Below, piece after piece: positions 29,068 through 38,732 of a stretch of DNA of 64,000 nucleotides. Where the stretch lies: assembly GCF_001938985.1 (NCBI RefSeq), contig NZ_MKIN01000015.1:51805-115804 (forward strand). Direction: 5' to 3'. The translations under genes were made by a program, and so were the position numbers. Position 1 is the first letter of the stretch; every line of letters begins with the position of its first letter. The notes below the pieces were generated by a model. It made no database searches. It had not been told where the DNA came from and saw only the letters and a list, made by a program, of their open reading frames with translations. The DNA comes from Gillisella taibaishanensis. GTDB lineage: Bacteria > Pseudomonadota > Alphaproteobacteria > Rhizobiales > Rhizobiaceae.

Positions 29068-30345
29068 TTACCGCATGGCTGGCTGGGACAGCTTGACTGT
29101 TACCTTGATAACGTCGCCAGGCACGACGGGCGTATTTTCGCTGGCAGCCAATTCAGCCGGCTTGCCATCTTTCTCGCGCACGATTGAATAGGCGACATTA
29201 TTCTCGCCATCGCCATTCTTCATGCTGGCGCTTTCGGCAGACTGCAGCAACGATTCGGCCATCAGGCCACGGCTCGTCGACAGTTTCAGCGCGATCTGAT
29301 CCAGCTCCGCTTCAGTGTCCTGCAGATCCTGGGCCAATTGCGCGTCCCAGTCATTACGGGTTGTGGTTTGATCCTGCTGGGCCTTGTTCAGGTCCTGCTT
29401 GGCCTTAAGCGTATTGGTGTCGATGTCCAGAAGGGCAGATTGAAGGTCGGAAACCTGCTGCTCGACAGCCAAGCGGCGCGAACTCAACGCCAAACCTTGC
29501 TCGCTGAGGCTGTTGACCTTGTCGCGATCTTCTTCAACCATCGACAGCTGCCGGGTCTGCGTTTCCGACTTTTTACCAAGTGCCTCGATTTCCGCAGACA
29601 GCAGCGTCTTGAGGTCTGCTAGCGACGACAACTGAACTCTCAACTTTGCCGTCTGTGAATGCATCAGAGCGGCTTCCGAATCCACCAACTGCTTGATGTC
29701 AGGGATCGACTTCAATTCCTCCGGAATTTCGATCGATTCTTTTTCATTCATCTGCGCCAGGATGCGCTGACGACGCACGAGCAGGCGATTGCGCTGAGAA
29801 ATCAGCACGGCACCATCGCCTTGCGCCTGTAGGAAGTCGCGAGCAAAGCGCTGACCGTCGGCACGCTTCAAACCACCGGCAATGCTCAAGGCCTTCAAAA
29901 CAGTCATCCCTGGCGCGTAGGGATATTCACCCGGAGACTGAATGGCACCCGCCATGTAAACGGGTCGATACTGGGAAATTTCAACGGACGCTGACGGCCG
30001 GTCGCTGAGACCGAACAGCTGCTGCATCTTTTTGCCGATTTCATCGGCAACTTCAGACGTCGTTTTGCCGGAAGCCGGCAGTTCACCAATGAAAGGAAGC
30101 GAAATCTGGCCAGCGGCCCCGACGGAATAGTCGCCGCTCACGGCTTCCCAGTCACGAACGGAGCCTTCAGCCGTCTGCCATTCCGCTACCCGCACCCGGA
30201 TCTTGTCCATCACACCCAAACGGTAATCATCGGCTGCAGCCAGACCAGGAGCCTGAAACGACAGACACAGCGCGAGCGCTGCGATGCTGAGGGTATTCAT
30301 GCGCTTGAAGGACCGAAGTCTTCCAGCAAATCCGTTAGCCTTCAT
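29068..30345 (-). CDS. exoF: Exopolysaccharide export protein ExoF
   Basis: A 425-residue periplasmic/outer-membrane OPX protein. A signal peptide runs to about residue 38 (LAAA before DDYRLG). The poly-export domain follows (about 40-130, RLGVMDKIRVRVAEW), an SLBB module (PVYMAGAIQSPGEYPYAPGMTVLKALSIAGG, about 128-158), and a long charged alpha-helical, probably coiled-coil region (about 185-350). This domain order and length are those of Sinorhizobium ExoF, needed with ExoY for the first galactose addition and for export. Unlike the OPX at 23.4 kb it has no lipobox. Confidence 0.92.
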   Translation of the reverse strand: MKANGFAGRLRSFKRMNTLSIAALALCLSFQAPGLAAADDYRLGVMDKIRVRVAEWQTAEGSVRDWEAVSGDYSVGAAGQISLPFIGELPASGKTTSEVADEIGKKMQQLFGLSDRPSASVEISQYRPVYMAGAIQSPGEYPYAPGMTVLKALSIAGGLKRADGQRFARDFLQAQGDGAVLISQRNRLLVRRQRILAQMNEKESIEIPEELKSIPDIKQLVDSEAALMHSQTAKLRVQLSSLADLKTLLSAEIEALGKKSETQTRQLSMVEEDRDKVNSLSEQGLALSSRRLAVEQQVSDLQSALLDIDTNTLKAKQDLNKAQQDQTTTRNDWDAQLAQDLQDTEAELDQIALKLSTSRGLMAESLLQSAESASMKNGDGENNVAYSIVREKDGKPAELAASENTPVVPGDVIKVTVKLSQPAMR

Positions 30346-30430
30346 GGCAAATCCTATGCGTATTCAACGAGGGTGCGACCCGATAAGAAGCGAAATGGGC
30401 GGCGTTGGGAGCAGCCACCCGATCACAATC

Positions 30431-31108
30431 TTAATAGCTGCCGCGAGACAGGCACACTGCAGGAACGGTGCGCATGATAATGAGCACATCCTTTGCAAGC
30501 GACCATGTCTTAACATACTGCGTGTCCATGGCCACCCGTGTTTCGTAGGAAACGTCGTTTCGGCCGCTGACCTGCCACAAACCGGTAAGGCCGGGACGGG
30601 TCTGCAGATAGAAAGCAGCATTGCTGTCGTACATTTCCAGCTCGTCTTCGACGACAGGACGTGGACCGACAATGCTCATCTCACCCTTGATGATGTTGAA
30701 CAACTGCGGCAGTTCGTCGAGGCTCAGCTTGCGCAGCACCGAACCGATCGCGGTTACGCGCGGATCGTTCTGCAGCTTGCGGGTCGTGCGCCACTCTTCA
30801 TATGCTTCAGGATTGGCACGCAGATAATCTTGCAGAACCTTGTCGCCATTCTGCACCATGGTGCGGAACTTCAGGCAAAAGAACTGCTGGCCGTTATGGC
30901 CGATACGCCGATGGCCGTAAAAAACACTGCCGCCATCGGTGAACTTTACCATGGCTGCAATCATGAGGAAGAAAGGGCTGAAGATGATCAACGCCAGGCT
31001 GGCGATGATAATGTCCAGACCCCTCTTTGAGAGGCCACCAACCGGCTGAGTGCCGGCCGTGACGGTCGTAAAAAACGGCGAACTGGCCGATCTTGTCGCT
31101 GACTTCAT
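30431..31108 (-). CDS. exoY: Undecaprenyl-phosphate galactose phosphotransferase ExoY
   Basis: Transfers galactose-1-phosphate from UDP-galactose to undecaprenyl phosphate, the priming step of succinoglycan synthesis. The 225-residue protein is the short form of the WbaP/bacterial sugar transferase family: one membrane helix (about 33-55), then KFRTM (about 81-85), LRKLSLDELPQLFNII and SIVGPRPV near 145, and GLTGLWQVSGRND near 175. N-terminal MKSATRS and C-terminal CLSRGSY agree with rhizobial ExoY. The ATG at 31108 was chosen on that basis; an extension to 31393 runs into AT-rich control DNA. ExoX encoded upstream is its known post-translational inhibitor in rhizobia. Confidence 0.94.
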   Translation of the reverse strand: MKSATRSASSPFFTTVTAGTQPVGGLSKRGLDIIIASLALIIFSPFFLMIAAMVKFTDGGSVFYGHRRIGHNGQQFFCLKFRTMVQNGDKVLQDYLRANPEAYEEWRTTRKLQNDPRVTAIGSVLRKLSLDELPQLFNIIKGEMSIVGPRPVVEDELEMYDSNAAFYLQTRPGLTGLWQVSGRNDVSYETRVAMDTQYVKTWSLAKDVLIIMRTVPAVCLSRGSY

Positions 31109-31894
31109 AGAGGTAACTCCATTTACGTGGGCGATTGGGTCGGGTCCCGGCGGGACGCGTCCGTGGTCATTGAGCCTTAGTGTGTGGTTATAATTTGTCC
31201 TTCGCAATCCCCTTTGCAGAAAACCTTCCGGCCACTGGAATGATAGCAATTGCGTAATGTATCGAATACGTAATACAGTCGATGTATTGAATGTCCCGTT
31301 GTGGTACTTTGACATCACGATCTCGGTGTTTGGCAATCGAAATCCTTTAACCTTCCCGTTCACGGAACGTTTTATACTTTTGATGTATTTCAATTATAAA
31401 CGGTATTTCATAAATTCGTCATCTAGAATGAATGCAATTGAACGGCTTTGATGTGCCGCGAGAGACTTATTGCATTGCATCATTATGGTGCGCCGCATAT
31501 AGATTTATGAATATGTTCTAATTTTGTAACAATTTGTGATCGAACTAGGTAAAAATTTAATGAACCCGGAAAGGCTCAAGTAGGGTCTTCGGCTCCAAAC
31601 GGCTCAGTTCCGCGAAGCAGCGAGGCCGCAACTCTGGCCAGGTTATGGAGCGCAGAAGCCGGGCCAAGCCAAGGAAATGGTTAGAATTTCCTTAACTCTG
31701 CGCCAAAAATTGACTGATTTGCGTAACAGTCCTTCAAACCTCTTCCGGTATACGTGTCCTGCAAACAGGATTGGCGGGCCAAGAAAGCCTGTAGATTGAA
31801 AGAACCGGGTAAGATGTCTATATTGATCTTGCCTCTGAGGAGAAGGCGATGATTTCGGTCTTAAGGTCAACATATCGGGGGGAGGCTCGACAAC
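31109..31894. promoter_or_regulatory. Divergent exoY / exoX control region
   Basis: 786 bases without a convincing gene. The middle (about 31180-31560) is far more AT-rich than its surroundings and carries a TATAAT hexamer at 31189-31194 with no good -35 box. In rhizobia the exoX-exoY interval carries both promoters and binding sites for regulators such as MucR; this region is the equivalent and is long enough for several sites. A very strong GGGGGGAGG ribosome site for exoX is at 31876-31884. Confidence 0.55.
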
Positions 31895-32170
31895 ATGCAT
31901 GCACCTAAGGTCTTCTTCAGCATGATAGGCGCGCTGGTGGTATTCGCCGTTGCAACCTATTTCTTGTCTGGATCTTTGACGGGAACAATCATTAAGACTG
32001 TGCTTTCCGCAATTCTACTACAAGTAGGTTATTTTTGCGCTGTTGCATATCTCGTCTTCAAGGAAACCAAGCGTCGTAAGGCTTTGGATGGCGCTGTAGA
32101 AGGCGTTGCATCAGCAGCGACTTTGCGCAATCTCGGCAAGGCTGGTCACACCGCGCTTCGTAACCATTAA
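31895..32170 (+). CDS. exoX: Exopolysaccharide production repressor protein ExoX
   Basis: A 91-residue protein with two membrane helices (about 8-25 and 32-55) followed by a charged tail starting VFKETKRRK. Size, topology and location divergent from exoY match ExoX, which lowers exopolysaccharide synthesis post-translationally, probably by acting on ExoY; the exoX to exoY ratio sets output. The GGGGGGAGG ribosome site suggests strong translation. Sequence of such small proteins diverges quickly, so the call rests on topology and position more than on identity. Confidence 0.8.
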   Translation: MHAPKVFFSMIGALVVFAVATYFLSGSLTGTIIKTVLSAILLQVGYFCAVAYLVFKETKRRKALDGAVEGVASAATLRNLGKAGHTALRNH

Positions 32171-32443
32171 CATCCCCTCTTCCATCGAGGTCGCTTTTCC
32201 GCCAAGATCAACTGGCAAAGATTGTGCGAAAGCCGTTGACACGGCCCGTTTCGACAATCATTGGTGTGTGCGGGCTAATTTGGCTCGCCCTAGCAGTTGA
32301 TTTGGAGCAAGAGCGATTAGAACCCCGAGAGACATTCCATGCCTTTTCGGTTCAGGACGTAATGTCCGGGCAATCTTGCTCCCTCATCTGTTTGGATCAC
32401 AGACGCTTTCTAGACGCGTAAGATCACAGTGCGGGAGACCGTA

Positions 32444-33460
32444 ATGACGACCAATTCCTCCGTATGCGTCATCATTGCTGCAAAAAACGCGGGCGCGACG
32501 ATCGCTCGCGCCGTCCGTTCCGCACTTGCTGAGGCAGAAACCTTCGAAGTGGTGGTGGTCGACGATGGGTCGACCGACGGCACCGGTGCCGAGGCATTTT
32601 CGGCTGACGACGGCAGCGGCCGCCTCAACATTATCCGCTTCGATGAAAACCGGGGTCCTGCTGCGGCCCGCAATCGCGCAATCGACGCGTCGACTGCACC
32701 ACTGCTCGCAATTCTCGACGCCGACGATTTCTTCCTGCCAGGCCGGTTCACCCAGATGATGGCGGAAGATCAATGGGATTTCATCGCCGACAATATCGTC
32801 TTCGTCAAAGAAGAATGCGTTGCCCGCGTCAGCACTGACGTCAAGCATTTCCATCGTCATGCCAGATTACTGGCTCTCGAAGACTTCATCGCCGGCAATA
32901 TTTCGCGCAGAGGCGCTCAACGGGGTGAGATCGGTTTTCTGAAACCCGTCATGCGCCGCGAGTTTCTCGACCGCCATAGGCTGCGATATAATGAAAAGCT
33001 AAGGCTGGGTGAAGATTACGATCTTTATGCCCGAGCTCTGGCGGCTAGGGCGCGCTATAAGATCATTCACAGCTGCGGCTACGGTGCGGTCGTTCGCCAC
33101 GACTCACTGAGCGGCAAGCATCGGACGGAAGATCTAAAGCGTCTTTACGAAGCCGATCGCGCCCTTCTTGCCTCCGGGCTATTGACCCAGGAGCAAAAGA
33201 CGCTGCTGCGCCAGCACGAAAAACACATTCGCGATCGCTACGAGCTGCGTCATTTTCTCGATTTGAAAAATAGCCGCGGTCCGATGGCAGCCTTGGCTTA
33301 TGCCGCGACCCATCCGGCCGCGATTCCGGCGATTGTCGGGGGGATTGCCGCCGACAAGAAGGAGGCTTTTGTTGGCAGTGCCCCTCGCCCGCCTTCGCCA
33401 CAGACAGCCGGCCATCTGCGATACCTGCTGCCTGTCATCGCCGACGCCGATCAGAGATGA
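32444..33460 (+). CDS. exoU: Succinoglycan glucosyltransferase ExoU
   Basis: A family 2 glycosyltransferase of 338 residues with GT-A fold: VVVVDDGSTDGT (36-47), DADD (92-95) as the metal/nucleotide-sugar motif, and LGEDYDLYARAL holding the probable catalytic acid. ExoU in Sinorhizobium adds the sixth sugar of the repeat unit. The assignment follows gene order (exoX, exoU, exoV, exoW) and sequence type. The ATG at 32444 has GGGAG upstream; a GTG at 32429 is possible. It is convergent with exoV, a short inverted repeat lying between them. Confidence 0.85.
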   Translation: MTTNSSVCVIIAAKNAGATIARAVRSALAEAETFEVVVVDDGSTDGTGAEAFSADDGSGRLNIIRFDENRGPAAARNRAIDASTAPLLAILDADDFFLPGRFTQMMAEDQWDFIADNIVFVKEECVARVSTDVKHFHRHARLLALEDFIAGNISRRGAQRGEIGFLKPVMRREFLDRHRLRYNEKLRLGEDYDLYARALAARARYKIIHSCGYGAVVRHDSLSGKHRTEDLKRLYEADRALLASGLLTQEQKTLLRQHEKHIRDRYELRHFLDLKNSRGPMAALAYAATHPAAIPAIVGGIAADKKEAFVGSAPRPPSPQTAGHLRYLLPVIADADQR

Positions 33461-33491
33461 CATCCATCTAGGCAGCACCGCCAGAAAGGTC

Positions 33492-33509
33492 GCGCAGTAA
33501 ACACTGCGC
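33492..33509. terminator. Inverted repeat between convergent exoU and exoV
   Basis: A seven-base perfect stem (GCGCAGT with ACTGCGC) and an AAAC tetraloop, extendable by three more pairs after one mismatch. It sits between convergent gene ends and has no T tract, so termination is suggested by position only. Confidence 0.45.
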
Positions 33510-33523
33510 AACCTGTCTCATGG

Positions 33524-34483
33524 TCAGCCAACTATCCCGTAATCGCGCCGCACACCCTCGATCACATCCATGAACTGAGCTTTGCGCTCGCTCAGGATCC
33601 CATCGCGGCTCAATTGCGGCTCCGCGCGGCTCGCCTTAAGCAAGCCGAGCATTGCAGGACCTGCCAGAACCTGTTTTGCCGCCATGCGCAGGCCGGACTG
33701 CTGCGGCGCCCGGGCTTCAGCCAGCACAGCTTCGTCGACGGGGCGCTCATTGGGGTTTTCGGGTGCTGGTTCGTCACCCTTGAAGCTCATGCCCCAGAAG
33801 CGATCGCCCTTCATCTTGGCTTCCGCCCGGGTCGAAAGTGGCACATGCAGCGGCTTGTAGGTCACGCCGAGGGTCGAAGCCCAGTCGTTCCATTTGAAGT
33901 TATTGATGGCGACCGAGGTGCTGACGGCAACCCACGGAACCCTGAGCGCATCGGCGATAATCGCGCCATGCATAGATTCGGCGATGATCATCTCCGACTG
34001 CAGGATCTGGCGAATAACCGACTTCGCCTCGCCGCAGGGGTCGATATAGGTGAGGCCGATTTTCGGGACGATCGACGACCAAAGACCTGATACGGCCGAT
34101 TCCCAATGGGGAACGAAGCTCTTCTTGTAGCGCTTCGGCAGGTTCTGGAATTCAGGCATTTCAGCCAGCATAACGGCAGGGTCGACAATGCCCTTTTCCG
34201 GCGCAACGCCGATTGCCTTGGCGGTCAAGGGGCCACGCACGCAACGGATGTCCCATTCTTCCGACCTGCTGAAATCCGGCAAGCTGCCATAGCCAAAGCC
34301 ACTGCCGATCACCAGTTTATGCTGCCCTTCCGGCAGAAGCACACGGTTGAGGACTGTGCCGACACCCACGAGCAGGGTCTGCGGATGCACGTCCCGGAAG
34401 CCAGGCAGAAGGAAATCCCAAAGCCAGAGGTTCAGGTCGTCACCGAAATTTCCATGGGCGGATTCCCAATAGTAAGGCTGCAT
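33524..34483 (-). CDS. exoV: Succinoglycan ketal pyruvate transferase ExoV
   Basis: A 319-residue polysaccharide pyruvyl transferase that puts the 4,6-O-pyruvyl ketal on the terminal glucose of the succinoglycan repeat. The N-terminus MQPYYWESAHGNFGDDLNLWLW is the family hallmark (N-x-GDDL), and ESMHGAIIADALRVPWVAV (about 180-198) is the conserved central segment. The ATG at 34483 has AAAGGAA upstream; the longer in-frame form to 34570 starts in intergenic DNA. It follows exoW on the same strand with 99 bases and a hairpin between them. Confidence 0.9.
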   Translation of the reverse strand: MQPYYWESAHGNFGDDLNLWLWDFLLPGFRDVHPQTLLVGVGTVLNRVLLPEGQHKLVIGSGFGYGSLPDFSRSEEWDIRCVRGPLTAKAIGVAPEKGIVDPAVMLAEMPEFQNLPKRYKKSFVPHWESAVSGLWSSIVPKIGLTYIDPCGEAKSVIRQILQSEMIIAESMHGAIIADALRVPWVAVSTSVAINNFKWNDWASTLGVTYKPLHVPLSTRAEAKMKGDRFWGMSFKGDEPAPENPNERPVDEAVLAEARAPQQSGLRMAAKQVLAGPAMLGLLKASRAEPQLSRDGILSERKAQFMDVIEGVRRDYGIVG

Positions 34484-34515
34484 GAGTGTTCCTTTAAGGC
34501 GAGGCAAGCACAGCA

Positions 34516-34537
34516 ATGCCGGGCATCGACCCGGCAT
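34516..34537 (-). promoter_or_regulatory. exoW-exoV intercistronic stem-loop
   Basis: An eight-base perfect stem (ATGCCGGG with CCCGGCAT) and a six-base loop in the gap between exoW and exoV. No T tract follows, so message protection or partial attenuation is more likely than full termination. Confidence 0.5.
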
Positions 34538-34582
34538 CCAGCACCTGGCAGTGCGGTTGCTGCACTGCATGATCCTCTTATA

Positions 34583-35542
34583 TCAGCGGGAAAATTTGCC
34601 AACTGCAAGGGCCAAAGCGCTCTGAACGATGCCCGGGTCGCGCCGGAACCACCGAAACAGCACGTTAAACTGCGGAACTTGCCGCCGCTTGACCCTGCCC
34701 ATCTGGCACCAGAGAGCATTGTTACGGGCCGTCTGCTTGTACTGCTGAATATAGGCCAAGGCCTCGGGTCTATTGACGAATCGACGCTCCAATGTGTTGA
34801 GCGCCACCCAGGTATTCAACTGCTGCTGGAGAAATGTCGGCGAGCTCGAATCGATGCTGTGGAAAATATTGATACCTTCGCCACGCTCGGCACCGGCGGC
34901 ATCGCAAAGAATCACCCGTTTTGCCGCAAGGACGCAGTCGCAGAAGAACAACACGTCTTCCGCCGCAAGACGAAGCTCGGCTTCAAACCGGATTTTTTCA
35001 AACAGCGGACGACCGATCACCATGCAGGAGAGATGCAGGAAGCTCCAATTTTTCAGCATCACCACCGGCATCTCCGGCAGCTCGATCACCATTGGTTTGT
35101 CCTGCAATTCTATCGCCGTCTCTGTCTTCTTCAGCTCGGCCATGCCGAAATGATAATAGAAATCATCACCGCCATGGATCGAGGCCCAATAGCAATCGGC
35201 ACCAAAGCGGGTCATGGCGTCATAGGCGTTCTGCAGGTGATCCGGCGTCCATTCATCGTCGGAATCCAGAAAGGCGGCGAAGGCGCTGTCGGCTGGAATG
35301 GCATCGAGCCCGGTATTGCGGGCGCCGCCCGGCCCGCCATTCTTCTGCTTGATCACCCGAACGCGGGCGCGCCGTTCCGGTTCGAGCGGCTCGAGTTCCA
35401 GATCGATCGAATACGGTGATTCGTCATCCACAACGACGATGTCGAAACCCTGGAATGTCTGCCGGAAGACAGAATCGAGTGCCCGTCTTAAAATTCCAGC
35501 TTCCTTCTGATAGAAGGGAATGATCACTGTCAGCTTCGCCAT
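34583..35542 (-). CDS. exoW: Succinoglycan glucosyltransferase ExoW
   Basis: A 319-residue family 2 glycosyltransferase with VVVDDESP (36-43), GGPGGARNTGLD (69-80) and DSDD (93-96). ExoW in Sinorhizobium adds the beta-1,3 glucose of the side chain late in repeat-unit assembly. Gene order next to exoV and exoT supports the symbol. It diverges from exoT; the 202 bases between them must hold both promoters. The order exoW-exoV on the minus strand suggests one two-gene transcript. Confidence 0.86.
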   Translation of the reverse strand: MAKLTVIIPFYQKEAGILRRALDSVFRQTFQGFDIVVVDDESPYSIDLELEPLEPERRARVRVIKQKNGGPGGARNTGLDAIPADSAFAAFLDSDDEWTPDHLQNAYDAMTRFGADCYWASIHGGDDFYYHFGMAELKKTETAIELQDKPMVIELPEMPVVMLKNWSFLHLSCMVIGRPLFEKIRFEAELRLAAEDVLFFCDCVLAAKRVILCDAAGAERGEGINIFHSIDSSSPTFLQQQLNTWVALNTLERRFVNRPEALAYIQQYKQTARNNALWCQMGRVKRRQVPQFNVLFRWFRRDPGIVQSALALAVGKFSR

Positions 35543-35744
35543 CTTTTTGCCCCGTGGTTTCTCAAGAAGAGGTTCAGTTGTCTGTTCGGTGCTCCTGCGC
35601 TATCAGACTATGTGCCCTGAAAGCAAAAATCGTTCGCTCAGGTTCATCACTCAGGCACTTTCCCACAAGCTTTAGACCGACTCGTCGCCGTGACGCTCCA
35701 AAATTCGAGCCCCGATCCGAGCCCAAATCCAAGGATGTCTGCCC

Positions 35745-37226
35745 ATGCCGCCAACCGTCAATGCAAAATCGGTCACTCGGAATGTCGGCTGGAGCGTCAT
35801 ATCCAAGACAGGCACTTTCGGGCTTAAATTTGTCACAGTCCCGATTTTGGCCCGCATTCTGACGCCGGACCAGTTTGGCGCGGTCGCCGTTGCCCTGACG
35901 GTGGTACAGTTTCTGGCAATGATCGGTGGCGCCGGTTTCGGGGCAGCTCTGGTCATCCAGGAGCGGGAAGAACCGGAAACGATCCACTCGGTTTTCTGGG
36001 CCAATCTGATCATTTCCTGCCTGATGGCCTGCCTCCTCTACGTGTTTGCAGCGCCGATTTCGGCCATGCTGGGCGCGGTCGAAGCAGCACCACTGGTTCG
36101 GATCATGGCCGCCCTCATTCCGCTACAACTGACCGGCGACGTCGCCTATGCGCTGCTCGCGCGGCGCATGCAGTTCAGCCAGGACGCGCTGTGGAGCATG
36201 ATTTCCGAATCGGCCGGCGCGCTGATCGCTGTCGGTATGGCCCTCATGGGTTACGGGGTCATGGCGCTTGTAGCGCAATTGTTTTCCTCGTCTCTCATCC
36301 GCCTTTGCGGCCTCTACTACGTTTCCGGCTATGTGCCAGGCTTTGCCTTCAAGCCGCGCCGCATCGTTGCACTTGGTCGTTTCAGCCTCGGCATGATGGG
36401 CTCGGAGATCGCTAATTTCATTACCTTCCAATCACCGATGGTGGTGATTTCCCGCTATCTCGGCCTGTCGGATGCAGGCGCCTATTCGGCTGCCAACCGG
36501 TTCTCCAGCATTCCGAACCAGGTCGTGCTTTCCGCCGTGATGGGCGTGCTTTTCCCCGCCTTCAGTACGATGATGCATGATCGCGAGCGCCGCTCACAGG
36601 CGCTGATGCTCAGCACCCAGGTGACAACAGTGCTTCTCGCTCCGATGATGTTCGGCATGTGGGCGCTGGCTGAGCCTGCCATGCTGGTTCTGTTCGGGCC
36701 TCAATGGGCCTGGGCCTGGCCTGTGCTGGGGCTTCTGGCTCTATCCAAGGGTATCCTGACGCCCTGCAGTACCTTCATTCCCTATCTAAAGGGCGTCGGC
36801 CATGGCGACACCTTGTTCTGGTGGGCCGTCATCCGCGCCGTCGTCACTACGGCAGCGGTCGCTGTCGCGGCAGCCTTTGGCAATCTTGTCGACGCAATGA
36901 TGGCGCTCTGCATCGTCAATGTCGTGGTGCTCTTCGGCTATTCCTGGGTCGTGTTTCGCGCCGATAGCATGCCCTTCATCAAAGGCATGTATATCTCGAC
37001 GCGGCCGATGGTGACGGCGCTGATGATGGCCGTCATTGTGCGTGGCCTGCTGCATTTTTATGGGCATCTGGTTCCGAGCCCCGTGCTGCAGGTGTTGATC
37101 GGCGCTGCGATCGGCGGAGCTATTTACGGCGTCTTCGTGCTGTTCACGGAGGGCGAATTGCTGCGGAGACTGAAAAACATGGTGCGCAACCGCAAAGCGG
37201 CAGCCACCGTCGCTCCTGCCGAGTAA
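35745..37226 (+). CDS. exoT: Succinoglycan repeat-unit flippase ExoT (Wzx type)
   Basis: A 493-residue membrane protein of the MOP/Wzx polysaccharide transporter class with about twelve to fourteen hydrophobic helices. The N-terminal VGWSVISKTGTFGLKFVTVPILARILTPDQFGAVAVA pattern is typical of the family. It moves the lipid-linked octasaccharide across the inner membrane for ExoQ/ExoP polymerisation. The ATG at 35745 has AAGGA upstream. It starts the plus-strand run exoT-exoH-exoK-exoL-exoA-exoM-exoO-exoP, but a 386-base gap separates it from exoH. Confidence 0.9.
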   Translation: MPPTVNAKSVTRNVGWSVISKTGTFGLKFVTVPILARILTPDQFGAVAVALTVVQFLAMIGGAGFGAALVIQEREEPETIHSVFWANLIISCLMACLLYVFAAPISAMLGAVEAAPLVRIMAALIPLQLTGDVAYALLARRMQFSQDALWSMISESAGALIAVGMALMGYGVMALVAQLFSSSLIRLCGLYYVSGYVPGFAFKPRRIVALGRFSLGMMGSEIANFITFQSPMVVISRYLGLSDAGAYSAANRFSSIPNQVVLSAVMGVLFPAFSTMMHDRERRSQALMLSTQVTTVLLAPMMFGMWALAEPAMLVLFGPQWAWAWPVLGLLALSKGILTPCSTFIPYLKGVGHGDTLFWWAVIRAVVTTAAVAVAAAFGNLVDAMMALCIVNVVVLFGYSWVVFRADSMPFIKGMYISTRPMVTALMMAVIVRGLLHFYGHLVPSPVLQVLIGAAIGGAIYGVFVLFTEGELLRRLKNMVRNRKAAATVAPAE

Positions 37227-37612
37227 TTAAAACAGCCCGCCCGCTGCGGCCTCATTTTTGGCAGAATTCCCCTCACCGCCCGTTCTCAACCGGCGGTGAG
37301 CATTGGATTGGCACAAGCAGCCAAATAAGCCCAAAAAAAACTTCTGGTAGCCGACCCAGAAACATAGGCCGAAGAATATGTTTACAACCCATTGATTTAA
37401 AAGGGTCCTCGCAACAAGAAACCCGAATTTCGGCATCTTTTGCGTTCCTAAGGACAGGTGCTCCGGGTCAATTGCTGCCAACGCACGTAAATTTTTTGCT
37501 GCACTGCCACATTTTTCGAGGCACATTCCCATAATGTGAAGGTGGATGGCCGTCATGGTCATGGGGCAAAAGGGGCAGAGACAGACGAGTGAGATTAGGA
37601 GTACCCAGAATC
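37227..37612. other. exoT-exoH gap, site of exoI in Sinorhizobium
   Basis: 386 bases with no convincing gene. A nine-base perfect inverted repeat CTCACCGCC/GGCGGTGAG (37272-37280 with 37292-37300) follows exoT and may end its transcript, though no T tract is present. The middle is AT-rich with purine and pyrimidine runs and may hold the exoH promoter. In Sinorhizobium the small nuclease-like gene exoI lies in this part of the cluster; no trace of it is recognised here. Confidence 0.5.
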
Positions 37613-38731
37613 GTGAAGATCGACCAGGACCTCTCCGCGCGCATCAACATGGCGCGGCTGATGCTGATCGTCGGCATTGTTTTCGTACATGTCCCATTTG
37701 ATCCGCAGTCCGACGCCTATATCGGCCAATTTGGTGCTTTCGACTGGGTGCGCGCTTTTCTAGGCGACATGCTGTTTCGCATCGGCGTGCCCTGCCTCAG
37801 CGCAATTTCCGGCATGCTGCTGTTTCGCAAGGGCCTGGATGGACTTGATTACACAAAGGTCCTGCGCTCCAAGGCAAAGAGCATCCTTGTCCCGTTTCTG
37901 CTCTGGAACGGCGTCGTCTTTCTTTTTGTGCTGGTCACACAGTCGGCAGGCCTGGGAGACGGCTATTTCCCGAGCGTGCTGGAATCGACCTGGCGGGAGG
38001 TCGTGACGCTCGCTCTGGCGACGGAGGATTGGCCGATAAACCTGCCGCTCTATTTCCTGAGAGATGTTCTGCTCTGCATCCTGCTGTCACCACTGATCGG
38101 CCTTCTGGTGAAGCGCTATCCGGTAATTACGATCGCAACCTTGCTCGCCTATGTCGTGCTGCCAATGCCCAATCTGATTTTCCTGAAGAAGTCGGTGGTT
38201 CTGGGCTTTTCCACGGGGGCGGCGCTGGCCATTCACAATGCGGATATCCGCAAGCTCGACCGTTTCGCAATGCCGATCGTTGCCGCGGTGCTGATGGCAG
38301 CACTTGCGGTATTCGTCTGCCTGTTCATGACCGGACCTGACGATCATCCGCTCTGGCTCGATATCGCTTATGGAATGATTACGGTTATCGGCGGCCTAGG
38401 TGCCTGGGAATTAACGCGGTTGCTCAGGGATACCCGGTTGGGCCGAGCGCTGATTACCGCTCCAGGCGGCCTCAGCTTCTGGATCTTCTGCGCGCATTAT
38501 CCGATCCTGATGACGGGCTGGATGATCTGGCAAAAATTCGATATCGGACCCTATCCGATCTTTTACATCGTCGCCCTGCCCATCACCTTCTTCCTTCTTC
38601 TTTTCTCTCATGGTCTGGCGATCCGTTGGACGCCCAGGTTTTACGGGCTGATGACCGGTCAACGCAGCACGGGCAGAACACACAAGCTGACGGCTACCGG
38701 GCGCACCTTCGCCTTCAGCAAAGGAGACTGA
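37613..38731 (+). CDS. exoH: Succinoglycan succinyltransferase ExoH (acyltransferase 3 family)
   Basis: A 372-residue acyltransferase-3 membrane protein with about ten helices. The family N-terminus INMARLMLIVGIVFVHVPF includes the expected histidine at the end of helix 1, and MLFRIGVPCLSAISGMLLF continues the pattern. In Sinorhizobium ExoH succinylates the polymer, which makes it symbiotically active and cleavable by ExoK. The neighbour order exoH-exoK supports this over ExoZ, the acetyltransferase. The GTG at 37613 with AGGAG eleven bases upstream is chosen; another GTG at 37589 is possible. exoK begins one base after the stop. Confidence 0.86.
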   Translation: MKIDQDLSARINMARLMLIVGIVFVHVPFDPQSDAYIGQFGAFDWVRAFLGDMLFRIGVPCLSAISGMLLFRKGLDGLDYTKVLRSKAKSILVPFLLWNGVVFLFVLVTQSAGLGDGYFPSVLESTWREVVTLALATEDWPINLPLYFLRDVLLCILLSPLIGLLVKRYPVITIATLLAYVVLPMPNLIFLKKSVVLGFSTGAALAIHNADIRKLDRFAMPIVAAVLMAALAVFVCLFMTGPDDHPLWLDIAYGMITVIGGLGAWELTRLLRDTRLGRALITAPGGLSFWIFCAHYPILMTGWMIWQKFDIGPYPIFYIVALPITFFLLLFSHGLAIRWTPRFYGLMTGQRSTGRTHKLTATGRTFAFSKGD

Positions 38732-38732
38732 A

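Noticed and set aside
37227..37562. 111-codon minus-strand frame in the exoT-exoH gap
   Set aside because: Low-complexity composition, no ribosome site, no family; treated as non-coding.
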